Below, one piece after another: positions 1 through 10,237 of a stretch of 64,000 nt of DNA; the first letter of the stretch is position 1; every line of letters begins with the position of its first letter. Under the pieces are notes generated by a model. The model did not search any database. It had not been told where the DNA came from and saw only the letters and a program-made list of their open reading frames with translations. The position numbers and the translations under genes were made by a program. The DNA comes from Ichthyophis bannanicus (taxonomy: Eukaryota; Chordata; Amphibia; Gymnophiona; Ichthyophiidae), in assembly GCA_033557465.1 (NCBI GenBank), contig CM066035.1:916370235-916434234 (forward strand), given 5' to 3'.

Positions 1-487
1 TCTGCTTATGGGACTAGATGCCCTATTAAGTGTCATAAAATGTTAAAGGTCTTGTGAGATAATCAGGCTAATATTGTCTTCCTTCACAAAACACATATGA
101 TGGATGTAGAACATGCTAAAATTAAAAGATGGTAGGTGGATGAGATCTGTGTGTCATCCTCTGGGGAAAGAAAAGCAGGAGTGGTATTCTTGATTCTTTG
201 ACACTGGTGGATATATCTTTATATCAGGTCATCTGCATGGGTACCCCCCTATTGCTGGGTATTGTGTATGACCCTAACACTTTTGACTCAGAGTTATGCA
301 TTGTACCAACCTTAGGAGGGGATCACAAGCTCATTACTGGAGATTATAACTGTGCCCTAGAGGAAGATTTGGAAAGATCATCCAGCCTAGCTGGCGGGAA
401 CTCCCATCAGCATAGGAGTTTGGGTAGAATATGTGAGAGCTGTGTCTTGTTAGATGTCTGGTGAGTGCTTCACCTGAATGAATAGTC
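1..487 (+). mobile_element. L1-type LINE endonuclease relic
   Basis: Translated pieces in shifting frames resemble the L1 apurinic endonuclease. A segment reading NIVFLHKTHM matches the position of the usual LQETHL motif. It is followed by a stretch reading LLGIVYDPNT, then ITGDYNCALEEDLERSSS at the GGDFN position, and LLDVW. Stops and frame changes break it and it is cut by the window edge. It stops where a CR1 fragment begins near 488. It cannot encode an enzyme. The better preserved L1 at 36986-41271 shows the same motif order. Confidence 0.6.
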
Positions 488-1133
488 TAAATGCCTCTAT
501 ATCGTTCCATGGTGAGACCGCACCTTGAATATTGTGTGCAGTTCTGGTTGCCGTATCTTAAAAAGGATATAGCGTTATTAGAAAAGGTTCAGAGAAGAGC
601 CACCAAAATGGTAAAGGGGATCGAAGGATACTCCTATGAAGAAAGGCTAAAAAGGTTAGGGCTCTTTAACCTGGAAAAGAGACGGCTGAGGGGAGATATG
701 ATAGAAGTCTATAAATTAATGAACGGAGTGGAACGGGTAAACATAGATTGATTGTTTACATTATCAGAATATAGAAAGACTAGGGGACATGCAATGAAGC
801 TACAGGGTAAACTATTTAAGACTAATAAAATATTTTTTCACTCAACGTGTAATCAAACTCTGGAATTTGTTACCGGAGGATATAGTAAAGACTGTTAGTG
901 TAGCTGGGTTTAAAAAAGGTTTGGACAAGTTCCTGGAGGAAAGGTCCATAAACCATTATTAAGAAGGGATGCAGGATCTCAATATTTGACCCAATACAAG
1001 CATTGTGGAACCTGTGTCTTTTGGGGAAACTGCTAGGTACATATGACCTAGATTGGCCACTGTTGGAAACAGGATACTGGGCTTGATGGACCTTGGTCTG
1101 ACCCAGTATGGCATATCTTATGTTCTTATGAGT
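488..1133 (+). mobile_element. CR1 LINE, 3' end fragment (subfamily A)
   Basis: The frame at 491-751 encodes the end of a CR1 reverse transcriptase, with [12 protein letters not shown] and [18 protein letters not shown] stop ends it early. The reading then continues to a terminal SINHY-stop at about 960. The 3' UTR ends with the subfamily's tail around TCTTATGTTCTTATG. It matches the C-terminal part of the long minus-strand CR1 at 44976-47413. It is 5' truncated, as most CR1 copies are. It appears inserted into the L1 relic. Confidence 0.85.
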
Positions 1134-2130
1134 GGATAAGCGTTTTGGTAATGTATTTTTGCTTGTAGCACTAAAGGTTCCAGGGAGGGCTTGAGGGTTC
1201 CAGACCTAGTTCCAATTCTTGCTCAGTCTCACCCAGCATATATGGTAAACCCAAATTAAATCCTAGCATTTAGTGGGGCTTCTTTCCTCTAAGCTTATAG
1301 TTGGCAACTCCTTTTAGGAGTGTAGAGTGAGATAAGAGAGGAAAGGTAGCGAGGAGCCACAGCATGAATGCATTTGTAGGTAAGTAGGAGGGTCATTAAC
1401 TCCTTTCAAAAGTTGGACAGACCTTTGTCCTGTTTGTAGGCCCATGTAAGGGTGAAGCAGCCATGAAGTATTCCATGGGCCACTGGATAAAGGGGACAAT
1501 AGCCTTGGCATATTTGTTGTGGAGTTGGCTGGTCTCATAGGGTTTATGTACGCATACCACACAGGCTCAGGCTTTCTCTTGAGTGCAGCTCGGTCACTCC
1601 CTTAAACATTTTTTGGGTGGCAGCATGGTCATCACTTTCCACTTTTACATTTCTGTTTGGATATCCATGCTCGGGTGGGTACAGCCTTCGGTGCAAAGGT
1701 TTTGATGGCTACTGTGTGTTCTTCCCGCCCAGTGGAAACATAGCTTTGGCATGTCCCACTTGTCTGGACTGGCCTAGCTAGATGATATGGAAGGTTACAT
1801 TTTACTTACTGGATAATGTCCTTTCCTTGTCCTGTTAGGCGAGTCCAAGACCAGCCCCTGGGATCTGTTATCATCTGATCTGATCTGCTATGATCTGTTA
1901 TGATCTGATCTGTTGTTTTCTCTCTTCTGAGATTATTTAAAAAAAAACTTTCTCATCTTATTATCCATCACAATGAGTCCAGTGGGATACCAGAGTCCTA
2001 ATTTAAATCTCTTCCACTTTAGAGTCTCTTTGTATTTCAACAATTCCTTCCTTTTTCTCATTGTGTTTGCTCTTCTCAGGGAAAATCACTGTTTTTCAGC
2101 CTTTATAACACATGGACTGCTCTACAGGTT
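1134..2130. other. No gene seen
   Basis: About 1 kb with no recognisable coding or repeat family. Short open frames lack any familiar motif. The only structure noted is a run of degenerate GATCT units near 1866-1915. Confidence 0.5.
1866..1915. repeat. Degenerate GATCT-type simple repeat
   Basis: Reads as repeated TCTGATCTGATCTGCTATGA-like units with slips between TGATCTG and TTATGATCTG. It is short and imperfect, probably a decayed microsatellite. Confidence 0.6.
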
Positions 2131-4155
2131 TCTCTAAGTATAGATGTAATTATACCAGACTATACTTTATTCAGGAAGGACAGATTAGGAAGAAGGGGAG
2201 GAGGAGTGGCACTACATGTAAAAAATCATATTAAAGCTACAGGATTATAGGGTTTATGAGGGAAGGAGGAGGAACTGTGGCTTAAACTAGAAAGAGGGAT
2301 TGGGGAATACCATTTGCATTGGTGTGATAGAGATCTCTCACAGGCAGAAGAAGTGGACAGAGATTTAAATGAAGACGTTCACAGTATTGCCACAAAAGGA
2401 GAAGTGCTCCTGATGGGTGATTTCAATATGCCGGATGTTGATTGGCGCATTCCTGCTACAGTAATCAAGAAATAAAGAGATCCTGGATTCTGTACAAGGA
2501 GAATTATTCAGCAACTGGTAATAGAACCCACATGTAAAGGGGCTATACTGGACCTGGTGCTTACCAATGAGGAAAGTGTTTCTGATGAAATTAGGATTAG
2601 GATGAATAAAGTCCATTCAAAAGTGAGGGTCCCAGACTTTAAGAAAACTAACTTTGCCAATATGGGATAATACCTCAAGGAGTCATTAGCGGGATGGAAA
2701 CATCTGGGGGGGGGGGGGGATTAGAAAAGCAATGGGCAAAACTGAAAGGGGATATTTTAAGGGCAACAAACCATTGTGTTAAAAAGGTAAATAGATGGAA
2801 AAGGAGACCACTATGGTTCTCAGAAGAAGTAGCTGAAAAGGTGAAGAAAATGAGAGTGGCCTTCATAAAATAGAAGAGATCATAGAAAGAGGAAGACAAG
2901 CATCAATATTTGGCAAGACTTAGAGAAGCTAGGAAAGTAGTCAGGAAAACAAAGATACAAATGGAAGAAAAAATAGCCAATGCAGTAAAATGGGGGACAA
3001 GACATTTTTTAGATATGTTAGTGAGAGGAGGAAGTACAAAAGTGGCATTGTCAGACTCAAAAAGTGAAGTGGCGGAATATATTAAAGCTGATGAGGATAA
3101 AGTTAAATTGCTTAAGAAATATTTTTGTTCTGTGTTCACAGATGAAGGGCCAGGAGTAGGACCTTAGAAAACATCCACAAATAGAAATAGTAGCGAAGGG
3201 GATCTTGAATGATTTTCAGAAGACTGTGCTCATGAAGAACTAGCTAAACTAAAAGTAGACAAACCAATAAGGCCGGTTGGGATGCATTCCAGAGTATTGA
3301 AGGAACTTCGGAAAGTTCTAGTGACTCCACTGTCAGACCTTTTCAATGCTTCTTTAGAGTTGGGAGTGGTCCCAGAGGACTGGAGAAAGGCACATGTGGT
3401 TCCTTTACACAAAAGCAGAAGTAAGGATGAGGTTGAGAACTACAGGCTGGTTAGTTTGACCTCTCTGGTGAGTAAATTAATGGAAATGCTGCTAAAACAA
3501 AGGATATTGAGGTTTCTGGAGTCCAATGGCTTGCAGGATCTGAGGCAGCATGGTTTAACTAGGGGCAGGTCTTGTCAGATAAATTAATTTATTTCTTTCA
3601 CTGGGTGACCAGAGAGTTGATCAGAGAGAGGGCCTGCATGTGGTGTACTTAGATTTCAGTAAAGCTTATGAACTGTTCCACACAAACAACTTAAATTGAG
3701 CATTCAAGGAATAGACCCTAAAATGACTGACTGGGTTAGAAATTGGTTGAGTGGGAGGCAACAAAGAGTACAGTAAATGGAGCTTACTCTGAAGAAAAGG
3801 ATGTAACTAGTGGTGTGCCACAGGGATCTATCTTTGGTCCAATTATTTTAATATTTTTGTTAGTGATATTGCAGAAGGGCTGTCGGGTAAGGTTTGCCTC
3901 TTTGCAGATGATACCAAAATCTGCAATAGAGTAGACACCCAGGGCGGAGTCAAAAACATGAGGAGGGTTTTAGCTAAGCTTGAAGAATGGTAAGGAATTT
4001 GGAAACTGAGATTTAACGCTAAAAGATACAGGGTTATGCATTTGGGCTGCAAAAAATCCAAGGGAGCAGTACAGTATAGGAGGTGACGTACCTCTGTCCA
4101 CAAAAGAAGAACGGGACCTGGACGTGATTGTTTTTGATGATCTTAAGGTGACTAT
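2131..4155 (+). mobile_element. CR1 LINE (subfamily B), 5' portion, split by an LTR element
   Basis: Starts in the endonuclease domain (a frame reading GRRGGGVALYVKNH near 2190, then VLLMGDFNMPDVDW near 2410). It continues through a linker (2910-3167) into RT motifs: ENYRLVSLTS near 3440, GVPQGS near 3810 and FADDTK encoded near 3900. Many stops and frameshifts show an old, dead copy. It breaks at 4155 inside a frame reading DDLKVT and resumes at 10238, on the far side of a gypsy insertion, in the matching place. This is the oldest layer of a nested pair. Confidence 0.85.
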
Positions 4156-4348
4156 TGTAACAGTGCAGACCCCGAACAACCCGAGAAAATGCAGTTCAGT
4201 ATAAAGGAGCACAGAAAAAGTGACAGGGTAAACAAGGAAATGTCAGATGGTTACCGTGAGCAACCTAGAAACACGTGCAAAAGCCCAATGAGGACACACC
4301 CAGCCAGCAAAGGAAGGGAATTCACTTTACCTGACAGGGTTCAGCTGG

Positions 4349-5233
4349 GTGGGGGGTGGAGCAAGGAAACACTGGGATAAAATAGGCTCCCAGACAATCA
4401 GAGAGAGAGAGGAGCTGAAGCAGCCACAGACACACTCTGAGAGAATACAGCAAAGGCAGCTAAAACCCTGGGAAGCATGGAGCAGGTATGAGAATGTAAG
4501 AGAGAGTGACAATGAGGCTTTGGAGCAACTAGAGAGCCAGCGTGAAGGTCAGAGGGGAACCGAAGACCTGAGTGAAGCAGAGAGATATCAACAGCCAGAT
4601 AGTGTGTTTGAGCCAGAGAGACGCAGGAAGACTGCAGTTGCAGGTTCCAGTGCACAGAGTGAATGCAAGAGTGATTTGCCATATGAAAGAAGACAACCCT
4701 GGAGGTATGGAAATAGGCACACAAGGTCCCACTATCTAGAGGCTGAAAATATCCCTTCTTCTGGTTTTAAAAACCCTAGAAGAAAAAGGTTTTACTTACC
4801 AGATAAAGCTGAAGAGTTTTGTAGTCATTGTAAGCTCACAGCTCCCTGTGAAACTCCGTCACGAGCTCTACAATCTAGCTCAGCTGGGTTACAAAAGGGA
4901 AGCCTGAACCGGCAGAGAAATTCCCTTAATTATCCCACTAGCAGAGCAAACCAGGAGTTGAGCTATATTCTAAAATACCAGCAGGGGCAGTGCCCTGAAA
5001 AGCTCAACTCTAGAATACATGGTAATTCCCAGAGAGACACTAGCTCTAAGGAAGAGAGGAACTTCCTGTCTGACGAGGTTAACCAGCCATTCTCCCACGT
5101 TACTGCTGAGGTCCAGAATGAACCTTCCAGTCAGCCGGAGTTAATGGAATATCAAAATGCAGAAGACTATGATATGCCAGAATTGATGGACTGCTCTTTG
5201 ACCTTGATTGAACCTGAGTTCTCTCTCAGATAA
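4349..5233 (+). CDS. Long open reading frame inside the 5' LTR (unknown product)
   Basis: The frame is open for 294 residues but starts at GTG. The first internal methionines are only near its C-terminus, so a real product would need a non-AUG start or splicing. The predicted protein is very hydrophilic and rich in Arg, Glu, Gln and Ser. It has no signal peptide or membrane segment. It ends in an acidic stretch with MPELMDCSLTLIEPEF. The same frame is intact in the 3' LTR, differing by one residue (Asp to Glu). A minus-strand ORF at 57491-58618 ends in a similar acidic tail with MDCSL. I recognise no domain. It could be a chance frame in purine-rich LTR sequence, since T-poor DNA has few stops. 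Confidence 0.4.
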   Translation: MGGGARKHWDKIGSQTIREREELKQPQTHSERIQQRQLKPWEAWSRYENVRESDNEALEQLESQREGQRGTEDLSEAERYQQPDSVFEPERRRKTAVAGSSAQSECKSDLPYERRQPWRYGNRHTRSHYLEAENIPSSGFKNPRRKRFYLPDKAEEFCSHCKLTAPCETPSRALQSSSAGLQKGSLNRQRNSLNYPTSRANQELSYILKYQQGQCPEKLNSRIHGNSQRDTSSKEERNFLSDEVNQPFSHVTAEVQNEPSSQPELMEYQNAEDYDMPELMDCSLTLIEPEFSLR

Positions 5234-5493
5234 GTAATTGGTTTGTGTCCTAGCTTTAGTGTTATAAGCAACAGGCTGCAGCTCTCTCTAAGTAAAGCAG
5301 ATATAAGCTGTGCTGTCAGCTACAGGAGAAAGAACCATATTGAAGCATTTAAGCTGTTTTGTTCTTTTCATTTATTTGTTGTTTTGGAAGCTGAAGGAAG
5401 CAAGTTATGTTTGCTTTTGTTACTTTATGTTACATGTCGAAGCAAGGCATTTGATTTATGTTGCTGAATATAAAGTACCCTCAAGGGACGGGG

Positions 5494-5499
5494 AATAAA
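5494..5499 (+). promoter_or_regulatory. Polyadenylation signal in 5' LTR
   Basis: AATAAA about 115 bp before the LTR end, in the usual place for the R region of an LTR. The 3' LTR copy is at 10119-10124 and would end the element's transcript. Confidence 0.65.
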
Positions 5500-5890
5500 A
5501 CCCTTTAATTTGGAAAGAAGTGTTTTGTGGTTTATATCAGTGAAGGCACAACTACCACCCTCCAGAGCCTTGCAATACCAGTAGCTACCGCTTGGCCAGA
5601 GAGGGCACGACATAAATGGCGTAGAGAAGAGGATAAATTTTTTTTTCGGGGGCATAAGAAGGATTTGCCTGAAAAGGACATTGCTGAAAGGCAAAAAGAA
5701 GTGTTTTAAAGCACTAGTCAAGGAGGATTCGGCTGGTAAGGCGGCCAGCGGTGGAAAAGACCCCTTCTCACATGCTGATGTCACCAGGAGACTAAGGTAT
5801 TGGTAGCCTGGGTAAACGGGTATAGGATACCGTGAGAAAAGGGGAGCCAAAAAGAAAAAACAACCTTTGTGTGTGTGCCGCACTTGGTGG

Positions 5891-5912
5891 GTCTCTTCTC
5901 TTTTATTTTCAG
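5891..5912 (+). promoter_or_regulatory. Candidate 3' splice site before gag
   Basis: A pyrimidine-rich run (TCTCTTCTCTTTTATTTTCAG) followed by G, ending 15 bases before the likely gag ATG at 5927. It fits the polypyrimidine-AG consensus well. If used, a leader or the ATG-less LTR frame could be spliced to gag. No transcript evidence is available here. Confidence 0.35.
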
Positions 5913-5926
5913 GTGCAGCAAAAAAG

Positions 5927-7546
5927 ATGGATCCCCAAGATCTATGGGCCTGGATGAATGAGCAGCAGGAGAAGCAGGCCAGGATGCTCCAACACCTGCA
6001 AGAACAGTACATGACTGTACTGAAGGAACAACAGAAACCATTGCTGGAAGCCATGACAGCGTTACTGGAAAAGGCTCGGGAAGACAAAGCTACAATACCG
6101 CAAGTAGAAATGAATACGGGACTTGTATGCAAACATTTAGGGCGGGCAGATAACCCCGACGATTTTATAGAGGCCTTTGAATGCATTGCTGAGAACTCAA
6201 AATGGCCTGTGGAACAATGGGCTATGCGTTTCGCAATGACTTTGAGTGGCGAGGCCTTATCCGCTTTTAAAACCATGCCTGCCAGTTTGGCAAATAATTA
6301 TAATGAAATTAAAAAGGCCGTGAAAGACCGCCTTGGTCTCACGCCCAGACACTACCGGAGATTATTTAGAGAGGCAATAATGATGGAAAACGAGACTCCG
6401 AAAGCCTTATGCCAGAGGCTCAAGAACCTAGCCTATAAGTGGTTGGATCCTGATGGCAAAACGCTTGAGTCCATACTTGATGAGATTGTCCTAGAACAGT
6501 TTTTGATGTCAATACCAGGTGAAATGAAAATGTTTTTAACCCTGCAAAATTGTTTAAACACAGTTGAAGCAGCTCAGATGGCTGAAGTGTTCAGGGAGGC
6601 AGCACATACTAGTACTTTTAAGGTGAACCTTTCAAAAGGTGCAAGTGTGACTGGAGTGGATGAGTGTGGAAAGTACGCGCGAGATAGAATGGCTGCATGT
6701 GACCCTAGCAAAGAGGGTAGAGATAGGAACACTAGAAGGTGCTACAGATGTAACAAACCTGGTCATGTGATAAAAGATTGCCGAGTTAAAACAGTTCTTA
6801 TGGTAGGGGCAGGAAAATCAGTTCCAAAAGGAATATTCCTGCAGGTACAGGTTGAGGGGGCAGATGCTCTAGCCATAATGGATTCAGGGGCGGAGCAAAG
6901 TTTAATAGCCCGAGAATTTTGGGAGACTCTGAAACAGTCTCGCCCAGTAGCCCCAAAACAAATAGAAATAAAATGCGTACATGGCGCACAGCTTCCTTAC
7001 CCTTTATCCCAAGTGCAGGTAAAAGCACTAGGAATAGAAAGGAAGGTGCAAGTAGCGGTGATCCCTGGGCTGCCCCAAAAATTAGTTTTAGGCAGGGACT
7101 GGCCTTCCTTTACAGGTGGGTTGAGTCAGGGGATAACCATGAAAGCAGGTTTAGTTTCAACGCGATCCCAGATCCCCATGGATACACCCCAAGAAACTCC
7201 CGTAGAGGAAGTGGAAATACCTATAGAAAAAGGGGAAAAAGAAGTTCCTGAGGAAAAGACAGAAGAGGCAGAAGAGGTGAATCCGCTACCTAATCATGAT
7301 GATTTGGTGCAGAACCCTGAGGGAGAAGGTAAGAAAACTAGGGCTAAAAAAACAGCAGGGAAGAAACAAAAGAGCCCACGAGAGAAGGGAGTTAGAAATG
7401 GGAGAAGGACTACCCTGGGTCCCTGCCGCCCTTGTACAAAAATTTCCATCGTTCCCAATGGAGCAGAGAGCAGACCAAGCTCTCAAAAGAGCTTTCGAAT
7501 GGGCCCAAGAAGAGCGGGAGGTGTTGCCCCGGTTCTTGTTGGATAA
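5927..7546 (+). CDS. Gag-protease polyprotein (SCAN-like capsid, zinc knuckle, retropepsin)
   Basis: I start at the ATG giving MDPQDLWAWMNEQQ; the frame is open from 5867. After a helical N-terminus comes a SCAN-like capsid domain, with DDFIEAFECIAE, QWAMRFAMTLSGEA and ALCQRLKNLAYKW. This is the gag type from which vertebrate SCAN domains are thought to derive. A CCHC knuckle follows (CYRCNKPGHVIKDC), then an aspartic protease with the active-site triad in MDSGAEQSLI and a later LVLGRDW. A Glu/Lys-rich tail leads to loss of frame. The end overlaps the integrase frame by about 250 bases in a different phase, so a frameshift, programmed or mutational, is needed to join them. Roles expected from family: particle assembly, RNA binding and polyprotein cleavage. 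Confidence 0.85.
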   Translation: MDPQDLWAWMNEQQEKQARMLQHLQEQYMTVLKEQQKPLLEAMTALLEKAREDKATIPQVEMNTGLVCKHLGRADNPDDFIEAFECIAENSKWPVEQWAMRFAMTLSGEALSAFKTMPASLANNYNEIKKAVKDRLGLTPRHYRRLFREAIMMENETPKALCQRLKNLAYKWLDPDGKTLESILDEIVLEQFLMSIPGEMKMFLTLQNCLNTVEAAQMAEVFREAAHTSTFKVNLSKGASVTGVDECGKYARDRMAACDPSKEGRDRNTRRCYRCNKPGHVIKDCRVKTVLMVGAGKSVPKGIFLQVQVEGADALAIMDSGAEQSLIAREFWETLKQSRPVAPKQIEIKCVHGAQLPYPLSQVQVKALGIERKVQVAVIPGLPQKLVLGRDWPSFTGGLSQGITMKAGLVSTRSQIPMDTPQETPVEEVEIPIEKGEKEVPEEKTEEAEEVNPLPNHDDLVQNPEGEGKKTRAKKTAGKKQKSPREKGVRNGRRTTLGPCRPCTKISIVPNGAESRPSSQKSFRMGPRRAGGVAPVLVG

Positions 7547-9005
7547 CAATATTTTATATAGAGAAGGTTTGGATCCCTATACCGGAGCGGTGAGAAAGCA
7601 ATTGGTCGTACCGGTGGCCTTTAAGGCAGTAGTTCTACGCTTAGCCCACGACCATCCGATTGGGGGGCATAAAGGTGTTCAAGGAACCCTTGATCAAATT
7701 TTAGCACGTTTTTATTGGCCTGGGGTGTATCAGGAAACAAAAAGATACTGTGATGCATGCCCTGCATGTCAGAGGGTGTCTGTATCTAAACCCAAAGCAG
7801 CCCCCATGATACCATTACCCACCATCGCGGCCCCTATTAGAAGAATAGGGATGGATATCGTAGGCCCTTTAACAAAAACACCTAGGGGTTTTCAGTATCT
7901 CTTAGTCATCGTGGACCATGCGACCCGATTCCCATGGGCCATACCCCTTAGAAACATCTCTGCTAAAGTCATAGCGCAGGAGCTAATAAAGCTATTTTGC
8001 GAGGTGGGGTTTCCCCAGGAAATCCTGACCGATCAAGGCACTAACTTTGTCTCGAGATACCTTGCGAGAGTTTGGGAGGCGTTTGGGATACGCCACATTA
8101 AGACATCGGCGTATCACCCCCAAACCAACGGGCTGGTAGAACGCACCAACCAATCGATAAAACACCTATTGCGAAGAGGATTAAGAAAGGATGAAATGAG
8201 AGAATGGGATACATTACTTCCCTTCGTAATGTATACTTGCCGAGAGCGGGTACAAACCTCACTGGGAGTATCCCCGTTTGAATTATTATTTGGGAGGACG
8301 CCAAGGGGGGTGTTAGACATCTTAAAGGATGAATGGGTAGAACCGAAAGTGCCAGAAGTAGGGATTCCTCAATTCCTGAAAGAACTGAGGACACGCTTAA
8401 GAAAAACATCCCAAGCCTCAGGGGAGAATCTAAACCGTAGCAAACAGCGCCAGAAGCGTTATTATGACAGGGATACACAAACTAGAGAACTGGCAGCGGG
8501 CGACAAGGTTCTTATCCAAGTAGCGGACCCAGGTCCGAAATTCGAGTCTCGCTGGAAAGGGCCAGCTGTAGTAATAAAAAAGATAGGTTTTGTATCGTAC
8601 TTAGTGGAGAATGACAGAGGGCGAAGACAAGTATACCACGTAAACGTACTAAAACCGTGGAAAGAAAGGGTGGCCACGGCCAATTTGGCCTATCATGAGC
8701 AGCATTGTTGGACCCTGCAAGGGATTACTTGCTGTCCGCTAAAAACTACGGCAGCAAGTAATATTTTAAGGAGGAGAATATGTAACAGTGCAGACCCCGA
8801 ACAACCCGAGAAAATGCAGTTCAGTATAAAGGAGCACAGAAAAAGTGACAGGGTAAACAAGGAAATGTCAGATGGTTACCGTGAGCAACCTAGAAACACG
8901 TGCAAAAGCCCAATGAGGACACACCCAGCCAGCAAAGGAAGGGAATTCACTTTACCTGACAGGGTTCAGCTGGGTGGGGGGTGGAGCAAGGAAACACTGG
9001 GATAA
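7296..9005 (+). CDS. Integrase of the gypsy element, frame running into the 3' LTR
   Basis: The recognisable protein begins around MEQRADQALKRAFEWAQEE (near 7458). The HHCC zinc-binding domain is visible as AHDHPIGGHKG followed by YCDACPACQ. The DDE catalytic core has its Asp in GMDIVGPL, its Asp in LTDQGTNF and its Glu in GLVERTNQ, and all three are intact. The C-terminal domain (GDKVLIQVAD, then YHVNVLKPW) is complete. The frame then reads through the purine tract into the 3' LTR and stops at 9005, so the last 70 or so residues are LTR-coded. In Gmr1-like relatives RT and RNase H would follow; here they are absent. The integrase looks functional by motif, but the element cannot copy itself. 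Confidence 0.87.
   Translation: MMIWCRTLREKVRKLGLKKQQGRNKRAHERRELEMGEGLPWVPAALVQKFPSFPMEQRADQALKRAFEWAQEEREVLPRFLLDNNILYREGLDPYTGAVRKQLVVPVAFKAVVLRLAHDHPIGGHKGVQGTLDQILARFYWPGVYQETKRYCDACPACQRVSVSKPKAAPMIPLPTIAAPIRRIGMDIVGPLTKTPRGFQYLLVIVDHATRFPWAIPLRNISAKVIAQELIKLFCEVGFPQEILTDQGTNFVSRYLARVWEAFGIRHIKTSAYHPQTNGLVERTNQSIKHLLRRGLRKDEMREWDTLLPFVMYTCRERVQTSLGVSPFELLFGRTPRGVLDILKDEWVEPKVPEVGIPQFLKELRTRLRKTSQASGENLNRSKQRQKRYYDRDTQTRELAAGDKVLIQVADPGPKFESRWKGPAVVIKKIGFVSYLVENDRGRRQVYHVNVLKPWKERVATANLAYHEQHCWTLQGITCCPLKTTAASNILRRRICNSADPEQPEKMQFSIKEHRKSDRVNKEMSDGYREQPRNTCKSPMRTHPASKGREFTLPDRVQLGGGWSKETLG
8766..8780 (+). other. Polypurine tract
   Basis: TTAAGGAGGAGAATA directly before the 3' LTR start at 8781. 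A purine run here is the expected plus-strand primer site of an LTR retrotransposon. Confidence 0.6.
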
Positions 9006-10237
9006 AATAGGCTCCCAGACAATCAGAGAGAGAGAGGAGCTGAAGCAGCCACAGACACACTCTGAGAGAATACAGCAAAGGCAGCTAAAACCCTGGGAAG
9101 CATGGAGCAGGTATGAGAATGTAAGAGAGAGTGACAATGAGGCTTTGGAGCAACTAGAGAGCCAGCGTGAAGGTCAGAGGGGAACCGAAGACCTGAGTGA
9201 AGCAGAGAGATATCAACAGCCAGATAGTGTGTTTGAGCCAGAGAGACGCAGGAAGACTGCAGTTGCAGGTTCCAGTGCACAGAGTGAATGCAAGAGTGAT
9301 TTGCCATATGAAAGAAGACAACCCTGGAGGTATGGAAATAGGCACACAAGGTCCCACTATCTAGAGGCTGAAAATATCCCTTCTTCTGGTTTTAAAAACC
9401 CTAGAAGAAAAAGGTTTTACTTACCAGATAAAGCTGAAGAGTTTTGTAGTCATTGTAAGCTCACAGCTCCCTGTGAAACTCCGTCACGAGCTCTACAATC
9501 TAGCTCAGCTGGGTTACAAAAGGGAAGCCTGAACCGGCAGAGAAATTCCCTTAATTATCCCACTAGCAGAGCAAACCAGGAGTTGAGCTATATTCTAAAA
9601 TACCAGCAGGGGCAGTGCCCTGAAAAGCTCAACTCTAGAATACATGGTAATTCCCAGAGAGACACTAGCTCTAAGGAAGAGAGGAACTTCCTGTCTGACG
9701 AGGTTAACCAGCCATTCTCCCACGTTACTGCTGAGGTCCAGAATGAACCTTCCAGTCAGCCGGAGTTAATGGAATATCAAAATGCAGAAGAATATGATAT
9801 GCCAGAATTGATGGACTGCTCTTTGACCTTGATTGAACCTGAGTTCTCTCTCAGATAAGTAATTGGTTTGTGTCCTAGCTTTAGTGTTATAAGCAACAGG
9901 CTGCAGCTCTCTCTAAGTAAAGCAGATATAAGCTGTGCTGTCAGCTACAGGAGAAAGAACCATATTGAAACATTTAAGCTGTTTTGTTCTTTTCATTTAT
10001 TTGTTGTTTTGGAAGCTGAAGGAAGCAAGTTCTGTTTGCTTTTGTTACTTTATGTTATATGTCCAAGCAAGGCATTTGATTTATGTTCCTGAATATAAAG
10101 TACCCTCAAGGGACGGAGAATAAAACCCTTTAATTTGGAAAGAAGTGTTTTGTGGTTTATATCAGTGAAGGCACAACTACCACCCTCCAGAGCCTTGCAA
10201 TACCAGTAGCTACCGCTTGGCCAGAGAGGGCACGACA
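8781..10237 (+). repeat. 3' LTR of the gypsy element
   Basis: Near-identical to 4156-5612 (see the 5' LTR). Six of the seven differences seen fall in the matching interval 9970-10117. The polyadenylation signal is at 10119-10124. It is followed by CTAT, the target duplication, and then by the resumed CR1. Confidence 0.9.
8974..9858 (+). CDS. Long open reading frame inside the 3' LTR (unknown product)
   Basis: Second copy of the LTR frame at 4349-5233, with the same length and phase. One residue change (Asp to Glu) lies just before the acidic tail. Its presence is expected from LTR duplication during reverse transcription, so it is not independent evidence for coding. Anything encoded here would sit downstream of the element's promoter only in the 5' copy. 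Confidence 0.38.
   Translation: MGGGARKHWDKIGSQTIREREELKQPQTHSERIQQRQLKPWEAWSRYENVRESDNEALEQLESQREGQRGTEDLSEAERYQQPDSVFEPERRRKTAVAGSSAQSECKSDLPYERRQPWRYGNRHTRSHYLEAENIPSSGFKNPRRKRFYLPDKAEEFCSHCKLTAPCETPSRALQSSSAGLQKGSLNRQRNSLNYPTSRANQELSYILKYQQGQCPEKLNSRIHGNSQRDTSSKEERNFLSDEVNQPFSHVTAEVQNEPSSQPELMEYQNAEEYDMPELMDCSLTLIEPEFSLR

Larger units (their letters stand above)
4156..5612 (+). repeat. 5' LTR of the gypsy element
   Basis: Begins TGTAACAGTGCAGACC and ends GAGGGCACGACA. It is a 1457-bp match to 8781-10237 at a constant offset of 4625. By eye I count about seven substitutions between the LTRs, at 5167, 5345, 5407, 5433, 5439, 5463 and 5492. A polyadenylation signal lies at 5494-5499. The LTR is long for the group and contains an unusual 295-codon open frame. 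No primer-binding site could be assigned with confidence just after 5612; the first TGG is at 5615-5617. Confidence 0.9.

Noticed and set aside
4398..4724. Antisense frame within the LTR, repeated at 9023-9349
   Set aside because: A shadow of the longer plus-strand LTR frame. Composition-driven, no motif.
5425..6276. 283-codon minus-strand frame
   Set aside because: It is antisense to the LTR end and SCAN-like gag, which has clear coding evidence on the other strand.
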